From assembly GCA_964568045.1 (NCBI GenBank), contig CAZMOL010000024.1, positions 1-20,488 of the forward strand: a stretch of DNA of 20,488 bases. Direction: 5' to 3'. The position numbers and the translations under genes are program-made. A model generated the notes under the pieces. It was not told where the DNA came from. It did no database searches and saw nothing but the letters and a program-made list of their open reading frames with translations. This stretch comes from CAZDDA01 sp964568045 (GTDB lineage: Bacteria; Bipolaricaulota; Bipolaricaulia; UBA7950; UBA9294). Positions 13,255 through 20,488 of this stretch are shown one piece after another (the first letter of the stretch is position 1; each line of letters begins with the position of its first letter).

Positions 13255-13880
13255 TCGTGGTCAGTGCGTGCTTTCGGACCGAGGCCGCCTGGATTCCCAA
13301 GCTTCCCGACGTCCACATGATCCAAACGCCAATGGGAGAGGCCGCAGCAGGTGCGTTGGAGCGCCTCTTGCCGGAAGCACCTTCCATGATTGTGTCAACC
13401 GGATTCTGCGGGGGGCTTGTGCCCACTCTACATTCGGGAAAGCTCGTGCTCGCCGAGGCCATTCATCACAGCGGGGAAACGATCCCCGTCGATCCAGCAC
13501 TCTTTGCCCAAGCCAAGGAAGCTCTACGTGCTGCAAGGCTCGATTTCATCTGCGGACCGATTAGAAGCTCCGATCGGGTGGTTCAGACCAAAGAGGAGAA
13601 ACACCGCCTTCAGACGAAGGGGGCGATTGCCGTGGACATGGAGTCTGGGCCACTTGCGCGATGGGCACAGGAAAAGCAGATCCGTTTTCTTTGCCTCCGG
13701 GCTGTCCTTGACCCGGTCGACCAAGAGGTACCGCTTACCATGAAAACCTCCTTGATCCTCTTAATCCTGCAGCACCCCTTGACAACCCTCCGGCTGGCTC
13801 GGCTCTCCGTACGGGCAGGACGCATCATCGGTCGGGCGATTCCAGTCTTGGTCAGTGGCCTTGAAGGAGGAGTAGGATGA
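13251..13880 (+). CDS. hpnG: Hopanoid-associated nucleoside phosphorylase HpnG
   Basis: This 209-residue protein belongs to the purine nucleoside phosphorylase/MTA-SAH nucleosidase fold. It has STGFCGGL (49-56), AVDMES (127-132) binding the ribose, and Asp154 in RAVLDPVD as the likely purine-contacting acid. HpnG removes adenine from adenosylhopane to give ribosylhopane (phosphate), directly after HpnH. It is short for the superfamily but normal for HpnG. The ATG lies in an ATGA overlap with the hpnH stop. Identification rests on fold motifs plus the position immediately after hpnH. Confidence 0.88.
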   Translation: MIVVSACFRTEAAWIPKLPDVHMIQTPMGEAAAGALERLLPEAPSMIVSTGFCGGLVPTLHSGKLVLAEAIHHSGETIPVDPALFAQAKEALRAARLDFICGPIRSSDRVVQTKEEKHRLQTKGAIAVDMESGPLARWAQEKQIRFLCLRAVLDPVDQEVPLTMKTSLILLILQHPLTTLRLARLSVRAGRIIGRAIPVLVSGLEGGVG

Positions 13881-14935
13881 GTCGGCGCGCTGTGATGGTC
13901 GGGGGGGTTCAAATTGGCGGTGGTGTACCTATCGTCGTCCAATCGATGACCAATACCGATACGGGGGACGCCGCGGCAACTGTGTCCCAGATCGAGCGGT
14001 TGCAGTGTACAGGCTGCGAGATCGTGCGAGTTGCCGTTCCCAACCTCGAAGCGGCAAAGACCCTTCGCGACATCAAAGAACAGATCGCCATTCCGCTTGT
14101 GGCTGACATCCAATTCGACCACCGCCTGGCTCTGGCCGCGATCGAGGCAGGTGTCGATAAGCTCCGGCTGAACCCCGGCACGATAACGGACAAAGAGAAG
14201 ATCACCGAGGTCGTCCGTGCTGCGAAGGCGGCAGAGATTCCGATTCGCGTCGGCGCCAACTCCGGCTCGCTGACGCAGGAGTTCCGCGATGCTCACGGCC
14301 ATCCGAGCGCAGAAGGCATGGTGAAAAGCGCTCTTGCAGAGATCCACCTCCTGGAAGAATTGGATTTCACGGACATCGTCATTTCGCTAAAAGGGACGGA
14401 TGTGCTGATGACGATCGCTGCCTACCGACAGCTGGCAAGCGAGGTGAATTATCCCCTACACATTGGGATCACAGAGGCGGGAACGCCCTGGGAAGGAGCC
14501 ATTCGTTCGGCCGTCGGCCTGGGGATTCTCCTTGAGGAGGGGTTAGGCGACACGATTCGCGTATCGCTCACCGGCGATCCTGTCGAAGAGGTCCGCGTGG
14601 CGTACGAGATCCTGCGATCTTTGAGACTTCGCCAGCGAGGGATCACCTACCGGGTCTGTCCGACATGTGGCCGCACGCGGATCGACCTTGTCACCATTGC
14701 GCAGCAGGTACAAAAGGATCTCGCCGATGTGGAGGAGCCGTTGACGGTGGCGCTGATGGGTTGTGTGGTCAACGGCATCGGCGAAGCAGGGGAGGCCGAC
14801 GTCGGTTTCGTTGGTGGCGCTGGAAACGGAACGATCTACGTTGCTGGCGAACCGGTGCACCATGGTGTGCCAGAAGGGGAACTGGCAGCAAGGATTGTCC
14901 AGACGGTCAACGATGTACTCAAGAAGGCATCATGA
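13877..14935 (+). CDS. ispG: 4-hydroxy-3-methylbut-2-enyl diphosphate synthase IspG
   Basis: The 352-residue protein is a complete bacterial-type IspG. It reduces methylerythritol cyclodiphosphate to HMBPP, the next-to-last MEP step, using a [4Fe-4S] cluster and reduced ferredoxin or flavodoxin. The TIM-barrel part has PIVVQSMTNTDT (18-29), VADIQFDHRLA (75-85) and KLRLNPGTI (95-103). The cluster ligands are Cys261 and Cys264 (CPTCGR) and Cys296, with Glu303 in MGCVVNGIGE. The usual N-terminal R.VMVGGV.IGGG.P is intact. It starts in an ATGA overlap with hpnG and ends in an ATGA overlap with shc, so an isoprenoid supply gene is embedded in the hopanoid cassette. Confidence 0.96.
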   Translation: MSRRAVMVGGVQIGGGVPIVVQSMTNTDTGDAAATVSQIERLQCTGCEIVRVAVPNLEAAKTLRDIKEQIAIPLVADIQFDHRLALAAIEAGVDKLRLNPGTITDKEKITEVVRAAKAAEIPIRVGANSGSLTQEFRDAHGHPSAEGMVKSALAEIHLLEELDFTDIVISLKGTDVLMTIAAYRQLASEVNYPLHIGITEAGTPWEGAIRSAVGLGILLEEGLGDTIRVSLTGDPVEEVRVAYEILRSLRLRQRGITYRVCPTCGRTRIDLVTIAQQVQKDLADVEEPLTVALMGCVVNGIGEAGEADVGFVGGAGNGTIYVAGEPVHHGVPEGELAARIVQTVNDVLKKAS

Positions 14936-16881
14936 GTGAGAGAGTCGTAGCAGGATCAGCAACAGCTCCGCGGTCGTCCCTTGTCGATCTTGACCGCGCG
15001 ATCAAGAAGGCGACGTCGCATCTGCTCCGCCTGCAGCATGAGAAGGGGTATTGGTGGGGGGAACTGGAGTCGAACGTCACCATCACCGCCGAGCACGTTT
15101 TCCTCCGTCACATCTTGGGCACCCCCAACGAGGGCGAGCTGCGAAAGGTCACGTCGTATCTGCTCGAGCAGCAGCGTGACGACGGAGCGTGGACAAATTG
15201 GTACGACGGTCCTCCCGATCTCTCCACGACGATCGAAGCCTATCTCGCCTTGAAGATGGCGCGTGTCTCACCCGATGCGCCCGAGATGCGCAAAGCGCGC
15301 GAGTTCATCCTGACCCGCGGCGGGATTGAGAAAGCGCGTGTGTTCACCAAGATCTGGCTTGCCATGATGGGAGAGTGGGACTGGAAAGGGGTGCCGGTCC
15401 TGCCGGCAGAGTTCGTCCTGCTGCCAAGCTGGTTTCCGATCAGCATCTACTCCTTCGGCTGTTGGGCACGGCAGACGATCGTGCCGATGGCAATCATCAT
15501 GGATGCTCGGCCCGTTGTCCCGCTTCCCGCATGGGCGAGGATCGATGAACTCTTCACAAACGGCCGTGACAACAGCGATCTTTCCATCCGCCCATCTAAA
15601 ACGTCGTGGCAGGCGCGCGGATTTCTCTTCCTCGACCGATTGCTTCGGTGGCACGAGCACCTGCCGGTCAAGCCGTTCCGTCGCTTGGCGCTCACCAAAG
15701 CAGAGCGGTGGATCATCGATCGCCAGGAGGTGGACGGCTCGTGGGGCGGAATCCAGCCTCCGTGGGTCTATTCCTTGATCGCGTTGAAGGTACGCGGCTA
15801 CGGCCTCGAACATCCGGTGATGCGCAAAGGGTTTTCCGGCTTCTACGGCGCAACCGGATTCGCTATAGAAACAGAAAACTCGTTCCGTCTGCAGTCCTGC
15901 CTGTCCCCGGTCTGGGACACCGGCCTGGCAATGATCGCTCTTCAGGATGCCGGGCTACCGGAGGATCACCCTTCGCTGGTTAAGGCAGGCAACTGGTTGC
16001 TCAAGGAACAGATCTTCACCGGAGGCGACTGGCAAATTCGGTGCAAGGCACGTCCGGGCGGCTGGGCATTCGAGTTCGCCAATGATGTCTACCCAGACAC
16101 CGACGACACCGCCATTGTGATGATGGCTCTGCTTGGGACCAGGCTCGATCAGCAACAAGAGAAGCACTCCCTGGAACGGGGAGCGGAGTGGCTAGCGGCA
16201 ATGCAAAGCAGAAATGGCGGGTGGGGCGCGTTCGATCGGGACAACGAGCAGACTTGGACCCGGCACATTCCGTTCTGCGACTTCGGCGAGGTGATCGATC
16301 CTCCCTCGGTCGACGTCAGCGCGCACGTGGTTGAATGCCTGGGACGGATGGGGCGTCGAAAAGGAGATCGAGTCGTCGACCGCGGCCTGAGATATCTCAA
16401 GCGGGAACAGGAATCTGACGGCAGCTGGTACGGCCGGTGGGGCGTCAACCTCACCTACGGCACCAGCGCGGCTCTTCTGGCGCTCGAAGCGGTCGGCGAG
16501 TCAATGGATGCAGCGTACGTCCGCCGCGCCGTTGAATGGCTGATCGGACACCAAAACAGAGATGGCGGGTGGGGCGAGTGTGTCGAAGGCTATGGCGATT
16601 CTGCATGGCGTGGCCGAGGCTCATCGACGGCGTCGCAAACGGCGTGGGCGCTGTTGGCCCTGATCGCCGCCGGCGAAATAAGCCATCCGGCGACGCAACG
16701 CGGGATTGCTTACCTGCTGGAGGCGCAGACCAAGACAGGTGGCTGGGACGAGCCATACTACACTGGGACTGGTTTTCCGATGGACTTCATGATCAACTAC
16801 CACCTGTATCGAGACGTCTTTCCACTAATGGCATTGGGCCGTTATCGGCGTGCGCTAGAGGAGACACCATGGAGATCGTGA
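14932..16881 (+). CDS. shc: Squalene-hopene cyclase
   Basis: This 649-residue terpene cyclase has the size of bacterial SHC. The protonating motif is Asp389-Thr-Asp-Asp392 (VYPDTDDTA), the DXDD that marks squalene rather than oxidosqualene cyclases. Repeated QW-type motifs occur, e.g. DGSWGGIQPPW, NGGWGAFDRDN, DGSWYGRWGVN, DGGWGECVEGYGD and TGGWDE. The segment LPAEFVLLPSWFPISIYSFG and CWARQTIVPM is the usual membrane-facing region. The enzyme converts squalene to hopene (and hopanol) at the inner membrane. Start ATG 14932 forms an ATGA overlap with ispG. The open frame extends upstream into ispG without functional meaning. The end overlaps ispH by 13 bases. Confidence 0.97.
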   Translation: MSERVVAGSATAPRSSLVDLDRAIKKATSHLLRLQHEKGYWWGELESNVTITAEHVFLRHILGTPNEGELRKVTSYLLEQQRDDGAWTNWYDGPPDLSTTIEAYLALKMARVSPDAPEMRKAREFILTRGGIEKARVFTKIWLAMMGEWDWKGVPVLPAEFVLLPSWFPISIYSFGCWARQTIVPMAIIMDARPVVPLPAWARIDELFTNGRDNSDLSIRPSKTSWQARGFLFLDRLLRWHEHLPVKPFRRLALTKAERWIIDRQEVDGSWGGIQPPWVYSLIALKVRGYGLEHPVMRKGFSGFYGATGFAIETENSFRLQSCLSPVWDTGLAMIALQDAGLPEDHPSLVKAGNWLLKEQIFTGGDWQIRCKARPGGWAFEFANDVYPDTDDTAIVMMALLGTRLDQQQEKHSLERGAEWLAAMQSRNGGWGAFDRDNEQTWTRHIPFCDFGEVIDPPSVDVSAHVVECLGRMGRRKGDRVVDRGLRYLKREQESDGSWYGRWGVNLTYGTSAALLALEAVGESMDAAYVRRAVEWLIGHQNRDGGWGECVEGYGDSAWRGRGSSTASQTAWALLALIAAGEISHPATQRGIAYLLEAQTKTGGWDEPYYTGTGFPMDFMINYHLYRDVFPLMALGRYRRALEETPWRS

Positions 16882-17759
16882 AGGCAAAGGTGTTCGGTTT
16901 CTGCTTCGGGGTTCGCCGGGCTGTAACAATGATCGAGAACGAGTTAGAAGAACACGGCCCCCTATGCACCCTGGGAGCGATCGTCCACAATACGCACGTC
17001 GTCGAGGAGCTCGCGAACAAGGGCGCACAGCTGGTGAAGACTCTGGACGAGGTTCCTGAAAACGGAGCAGTCGCGATCACGGCACACGGGGCGGGGGAAG
17101 AGGTGTACGAGGAGATCGAACGCCGCAGCTTACGATTGATCGATACGACCTGTCCGATCGTTCGCCGCGCCCAAGAGACGGCGGCCCACCTGGTCAACAA
17201 AGGGTTCTTCGTCGTTCTCTACGGAGAGGCAGAACACCCGGAAGTAAAGGGAATCCTCTCCTGGACACGTGGACAGGGTGTGGCCACGCAAACCCCCGAT
17301 ATCACCGTCCCTGCTGAAGTGAAGGGCATCGCTATCATTGCCCAAACCACGAACAACCCGAAGCTATTCGGAGAGTTTGTCCAACAGATCGCCAAGCGAT
17401 ACACAGGCAAAGTCCCGGAGATCCGGATCGTGGACACCACCTGCCCGGAGACCGGACGGCGGTACCAAGCGGCCACGGAACTTGCACGGCAGGTGGAGGC
17501 GTTGATTGTGGTGGGAAGCCGTTCTTCAGCCAACACGCGCAAGCTTGCGGACACCTGCCGCACGACTGGCGTACCCACCTACCACATTGAGACAGCGACT
17601 GAGATCGAGGAGGGCTGGCTTGCTGGAATCAAACGGTTTGGGGTGACCGCTGGAGCCTCAACTCCGGACGACATTATCGAAGCAGTCATTCAAAGACTAC
17701 ACGGTCACAACGAAGGAATTCTAACGAAGGGAGGAATGGAGATCACTAGAATCTCCTAG
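16869..17759 (+). CDS. ispH: 4-hydroxy-3-methylbut-2-enyl diphosphate reductase IspH
   Basis: The 296-residue protein is a complete IspH (LytB), which makes IPP and DMAPP from HMBPP in the last MEP step. The three cluster cysteines are Cys12 (FGFCFGVRRAV), Cys95 (DTTCPIV) and Cys192 (DTTCPETGRRYQ). Substrate-binding His40 (VHNTHVV), His73 (AHGAG), His123 and Glu125 (EHPEV), Thr160/161 and Asn222 (SRSSANT) are in place. The usual HNPQVV reads HNTHVV here, a mild variation. It overlaps the shc end by 13 bases and is followed after 8 bases by the YjbQ-family gene. IspG and IspH being both in this operon suggests coordinated supply of precursor. Confidence 0.95.
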   Translation: MEIVKAKVFGFCFGVRRAVTMIENELEEHGPLCTLGAIVHNTHVVEELANKGAQLVKTLDEVPENGAVAITAHGAGEEVYEEIERRSLRLIDTTCPIVRRAQETAAHLVNKGFFVVLYGEAEHPEVKGILSWTRGQGVATQTPDITVPAEVKGIAIIAQTTNNPKLFGEFVQQIAKRYTGKVPEIRIVDTTCPETGRRYQAATELARQVEALIVVGSRSSANTRKLADTCRTTGVPTYHIETATEIEEGWLAGIKRFGVTAGASTPDDIIEAVIQRLHGHNEGILTKGGMEITRIS

Positions 17760-17767
17760 AAATACCA

Positions 17768-18241
17768 ATGCAAACACGCATCGAAGAAGGAGTCACTCTG
17801 AAGTTGTACCAGCATCGTGTCCAAAAACTGGCGAGCCAAACTCCAGAGTTCATCGACATCACCGAAGAAGTGGAGTCATTTCTTGAGCATTCCTGTATTC
17901 GCGAAGGATCAGTCCTCATTTACTCCCGTCACACAACCGCTGCGATAAAAATCAACGAGAACGAGCCTCTTCTGCTACAGGACATGGCGCACTTTCTGGA
18001 GCGGGTTGCTCCCCGGGATGCTGACTACAAACACAACGACTTCGGCATCCGTACGGCCAACATGACCGATGACGAGTGCCCGAACGGCCACTCTCATTGT
18101 CAGCATTTGTTACTAGGAACAAGCGAGAGAATCCCAGTCAGCGAGGGGAGGCTTCTCTTGGGAACGTGGCAGCGAATCTTTCTGATCGAGCTTGACCGCC
18201 CGAGAGAACGAGAAGTGGTCATTCAGATTCAGGGATGGTAG
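17768..18241 (+). CDS. YjbQ family protein (UPF0047)
   Basis: The protein (157 residues from ATG 17768) has the complete UPF0047/YjbQ signature: EFIDITEEV (27-35), YSRHTTAAIKINENE (52-66), PNGHSHCQHLLLGTSERIPV (105-124) and GRLLLGTWQRIFLIELD (127-143). Some YjbQ proteins show weak thiamine-phosphate synthase activity, but the real role is unsettled. The start is uncertain. ATG 17768 has no ribosome binding site, and the family's usual N-terminus (KLYQH-like) begins 11 residues in. There AAGAAGGAG (17784-17792) precedes an in-frame CTG at 17798, a possible non-ATG start. The gene lies between ispH and hpnC and overlaps hpnC by 7 bases, so it is inside the hopanoid operon. Confidence 0.88.
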   Translation: MQTRIEEGVTLKLYQHRVQKLASQTPEFIDITEEVESFLEHSCIREGSVLIYSRHTTAAIKINENEPLLLQDMAHFLERVAPRDADYKHNDFGIRTANMTDDECPNGHSHCQHLLLGTSERIPVSEGRLLLGTWQRIFLIELDRPREREVVIQIQGW

Positions 18242-19143
18242 ACAAGCATATTGCCGCGTTGATCGAGCGGTCGGTTTCCTCTCCCTCGCTTTCTGAATCC
18301 CAAGCGTTGTGCACGCGCCTGGCAAAAACTCACTACGAGAACTTCACCCTAATCTCTTGGCTAGTTCCTCGAAGGATGCGATCCCATCTTGCTACGCTTT
18401 ACGCCTTCTGCCGTACCGTCGACGATATCGGCGACGAGGCTCCGGGAGCCCGGATCAATCTACTCGACCGTTTTGAAGCGGAGCTGCACGCTGCCTACGA
18501 CGCAAGACCCTACCATCCGGTCATCGTTGCCCTACAGCGCACAATCCACACCTACAACCTGCCGGCCGAGCCTTTTTTCAAACTAATCGAGGCAAACCGG
18601 ATCGATCAGGAGAAAACTCGCTATGAGACATTTGCAGAACTTCTTCGCTACTGCGAACATTCGGCTAACCCGGTTGGAAGGCTCTTTCTCATGCTCTACG
18701 GATACCGGGATGAAGAGCGATTCGCACTGTCTGACGCTACGTGCACCGCCCTCCAGCTAACGAACTTCTTGCAAGACATCAAGCGCGATTTTGCAGTGGG
18801 ACGAATTTATCTTCCAGAGGATGACATGAGGCGCTTTGGGGTCAAAGAGGATGATCTGGCGAAAGACGGAGCAAGTGATAAGGTGCGTAAGCTTCTGCGC
18901 TTCCAGGTAAGAAGGACAATAGATTACTTCGAGACCGGGCTCCCTTTGATCGACCGGGTCCACGGACATCTCAAGGTCGATGTTGCCCTCTTTTCTCGGG
19001 GAGGGTTGGCGATCTTGGACAAGATCGAGGAGCAAGGCTTCGACACGCTCAGCGCTCGGCCAACCCTTGCCAAAAGAGAGAAGCTTGGCCTGTTCTTCTC
19101 GACCCTCCTTGCGAGAAGGTGGAAGACGTGGATCGTCCGCTGA
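18235..19143 (+). CDS. hpnC: HpnC, hydroxysqualene-forming squalene synthase homologue
   Basis: The 302-residue protein is in the trans-isoprenyl diphosphate synthase head-to-head family. Its first Asp motif is DDIGDE (63-68) and its second is LQDIKRD (179-185) within LTNFLQDIKRDFAVGRIYLP. NANPVGR-type sequence SANPVGRLFL (143-152) and DEERFALSDATC are typical of HpnC. HpnC is known to turn presqualene diphosphate into hydroxysqualene, working with HpnD and HpnE instead of a single squalene synthase. Start ATG 18235 overlaps the YjbQ gene. Its end overlaps the start of hpnD by up to 25 bases. The C-terminus is basic (ARRWKTWIVR). Confidence 0.92.
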   Translation: MVDKHIAALIERSVSSPSLSESQALCTRLAKTHYENFTLISWLVPRRMRSHLATLYAFCRTVDDIGDEAPGARINLLDRFEAELHAAYDARPYHPVIVALQRTIHTYNLPAEPFFKLIEANRIDQEKTRYETFAELLRYCEHSANPVGRLFLMLYGYRDEERFALSDATCTALQLTNFLQDIKRDFAVGRIYLPEDDMRRFGVKEDDLAKDGASDKVRKLLRFQVRRTIDYFETGLPLIDRVHGHLKVDVALFSRGGLAILDKIEEQGFDTLSARPTLAKREKLGLFFSTLLARRWKTWIVR

Positions 19144-20000
19144 AAGCCGCTTATCGAGAGTGTACCCGGCTGACTCGAAGACGGGCGAAGAACTTCTACT
19201 ACGCCTTCATCAGCCTTCCCAGAAGGAAGCGTCGTGCGATCTACGCCGTCTATGCCTTCTGCCACCAGGCAGATGACATCGCCGACAGCGCGGCAGAGAT
19301 TCCAACAAAACGACTCGCGCTGGTGAAGCTTCGAGCGCGCCTGCAACAGGCCGCAGCCGGAGCGCCGCAATGCCCCGCCGATCGTGCCTTGGCTGATGCA
19401 ATCGCGCGATTCACGATCGAATCGGCAGATTTGGCCCACGTCATTGACGGGGTAGAGCTGGATCTCGCCGTATCACGCTACGCCGACTTCGAGGAGCTCT
19501 CACACTATTGCCATTTGGTCGCCTCAGCAGTGGGCTTGGCTGTCCTTCCTATTCTCTGCGATGCTCACAGGAGAAAGGTGATCACACAGCAGGATCGAAA
19601 CCTGGCAACGACCCTTGGTATTGGAATGCAGCTGGTCAACATTGTACGAGACGTTGCAGAGGACATCGCGCGCGACCGAATCTACCTTCCCCGAGAGGAT
19701 CTGGAGCGGTTCGGCGTCACCGGGGATGACCTCAGAAAGGCAGAAGCTTCCAAGGCATTGCGCAAACTGGTGGCGTTCGAAAGCGACCGCGCCCGTGGCT
19801 TCCTTCGCGAGCGAGAAAAGCTCCTTGCCCTCCTTCCCCGTCGATCACGTGGGTGCCCGGCACTCTTAGCTGCGCTCTACTCCCGTATCCTCGACAAAAT
19901 TGAGGATAACAACTACGACGTCTTGACATCCCGAACCTCGCTCTCCACGTGCGAGAAGGTTTGGCTCATGCTGCGCACCTGGGCAAAGGCCCTGCTGTGA
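19119..20000 (+). CDS. hpnD: HpnD, presqualene diphosphate synthase
   Basis: This 293-residue protein is the second squalene-synthase paralogue and is predicted to join two FPP into presqualene diphosphate. Motifs are FYYAFISLPRRKRRAIYAVY (26-45), the first Asp-rich site DDIAD (52-56), and the second DVAED (178-182) in NIVRDVAEDIARDRIYLP. The order after hpnC and before hpnE is the standard hpnCDE order. Two GTG starts are possible: 19119, or 19128 which has AGGTGG at a better distance; either overlaps hpnC. There is no ATG nearby. The stop TGA at 19998-20000 shares one base with the hpnE ATG. Confidence 0.92.
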   Translation: MEDVDRPLKAAYRECTRLTRRRAKNFYYAFISLPRRKRRAIYAVYAFCHQADDIADSAAEIPTKRLALVKLRARLQQAAAGAPQCPADRALADAIARFTIESADLAHVIDGVELDLAVSRYADFEELSHYCHLVASAVGLAVLPILCDAHRRKVITQQDRNLATTLGIGMQLVNIVRDVAEDIARDRIYLPREDLERFGVTGDDLRKAEASKALRKLVAFESDRARGFLREREKLLALLPRRSRGCPALLAALYSRILDKIEDNNYDVLTSRTSLSTCEKVWLMLRTWAKALL

Positions 20001-20488
20001 TGAAGAGAATCGTCGTAATCGGTGGCGGCGCCGCCGGAATCGCCGCCGCGTGCAGGCTGGCCGAACAAGGGGTAAAGGTCCTTCTGCTCGAGAGAGCACC
20101 CCGCTTGGGAGGGCGGGCTGCTTCATTCACCCACCACCGCGCGGACGAGGAAATCGACTACGGGCACCACGTACTGATGCGCTGCTGCACACATACAATC
20201 GACCTGCTGGCTCACCTAGGGATGAGCGAAGCCGTCTCTTTTCAGTCCCGTCTTCGCGTCCCCATCGTCTGCGGGACAAACCACACGATGCTCGCATCGA
20301 CCCCTCTTCCGGGACCGCTTCACCTTGTCCCCGGTCTGCTTGGCTATCACCTGCTGACACTCAAAGAGAGGCTGGGCCTCGCCCGCGCCGGGCTAGCCTT
20401 GCTGACCCAGGATCCACCGGAGAATCTGCCATTCTCCGAGTGGCTCCAGGACAATGGTCAAGGTCCTCGAGCCATCAGACGGCTGTGG
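20000..20488 (+). CDS. hpnE: HpnE, hydroxysqualene dehydroxylase (5' part)
   Basis: The frame from ATG 20000 runs open to the window end for 163 codons. The protein begins MKRIVVIGGGAAGIAAACRL, a FAD-binding GxGxxG Rossmann motif, followed by Glu in LLLERAPRLGGRAASF (about 29-44), the amine-oxidase-like GGRA signature. A segment DYGHHVLMRCCTHTIDLL (52-69) corresponds to the G-x-H region of HpnE and squalene-associated FAD proteins. HpnE reduces hydroxysqualene to squalene. The start overlaps the hpnD stop by one base (an alternative GTG is at 19997). The C-terminal part is outside the window. Confidence 0.9.
   Translation, partial: MKRIVVIGGGAAGIAAACRLAEQGVKVLLLERAPRLGGRAASFTHHRADEEIDYGHHVLMRCCTHTIDLLAHLGMSEAVSFQSRLRVPIVCGTNHTMLASTPLPGPLHLVPGLLGYHLLTLKERLGLARAGLALLTQDPPENLPFSEWLQDNGQGPRAIRRLW

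Noticed and set aside
13610..14347. Long open frame (245 codons) on the minus strand opposite hpnG and ispG
   Set aside because: It lies wholly antisense to two well-identified genes, has no recognisable motifs and is expected from codon bias.
14665..14931. N-terminal extension of squalene-hopene cyclase into ispG
   Set aside because: The extension is a frame-shifted shadow of ispG; the ATGA overlap at 14932 matches the junction style of the neighbouring genes.

Overview
The window looks like part of a scaffold from a moderately GC-rich, probably anaerobic bacterium assembled from a metagenome (there is a run of exactly 100 Ns). Gene content includes a tungsten-type aldehyde:ferredoxin oxidoreductase, the non-mevalonate (MEP) isoprenoid enzymes IspG and IspH, and a hopanoid operon with the HpnC/D/E route to squalene. 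I cannot name the phylum from sequence alone. A deep-branching uncultured lineage such as Bipolaricaulota/Acetothermia is a low-confidence guess; the bacterial SHC and IspG/IspH argue against an archaeon.

Left part (1-8404), miscellaneous metabolism: the 3' end of endonuclease IV (nfo) and a small transaldolase; a 306-bp non-coding stretch with stacked hairpins; an AOR-family oxidoreductase; a convergent cold-shock protein gene interrupted by the N-gap (very probably an assembly artefact); RNase HI overlapping a D-2-hydroxyacid dehydrogenase; a convergent small protein built from two copies of a cysteine-containing unit; a DUF401 membrane protein; and a fucose-isomerase-like protein of unknown substrate.

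Middle part (8463-11267), regulation: a DUF3467 protein, a membrane histidine kinase of the HisKA_3/NarX type overlapping a NarL-type response regulator, and a second NarL-type response regulator. The stop of the second regulator overlaps the start of the first isoprenoid gene.

Right part (11264-20488), one continuous operon for hopanoids: polyprenyl diphosphate synthase, HpnH, HpnG, IspG, squalene-hopene cyclase, IspH, a YjbQ-family protein, HpnC, HpnD and the start of HpnE (cut by the window end). Almost every junction is an overlap (several ATGA or GTGA), so the genes are probably translationally coupled. Together they cover the last two MEP steps, chain elongation, squalene formation (HpnC, HpnD, HpnE), cyclisation to hopene (SHC) and addition and trimming of the C35 side chain (HpnH, HpnG). 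The most interesting points are the two-component genes fused into this operon, the YjbQ protein inside it, and the uncharacterised duplicated cysteine protein.
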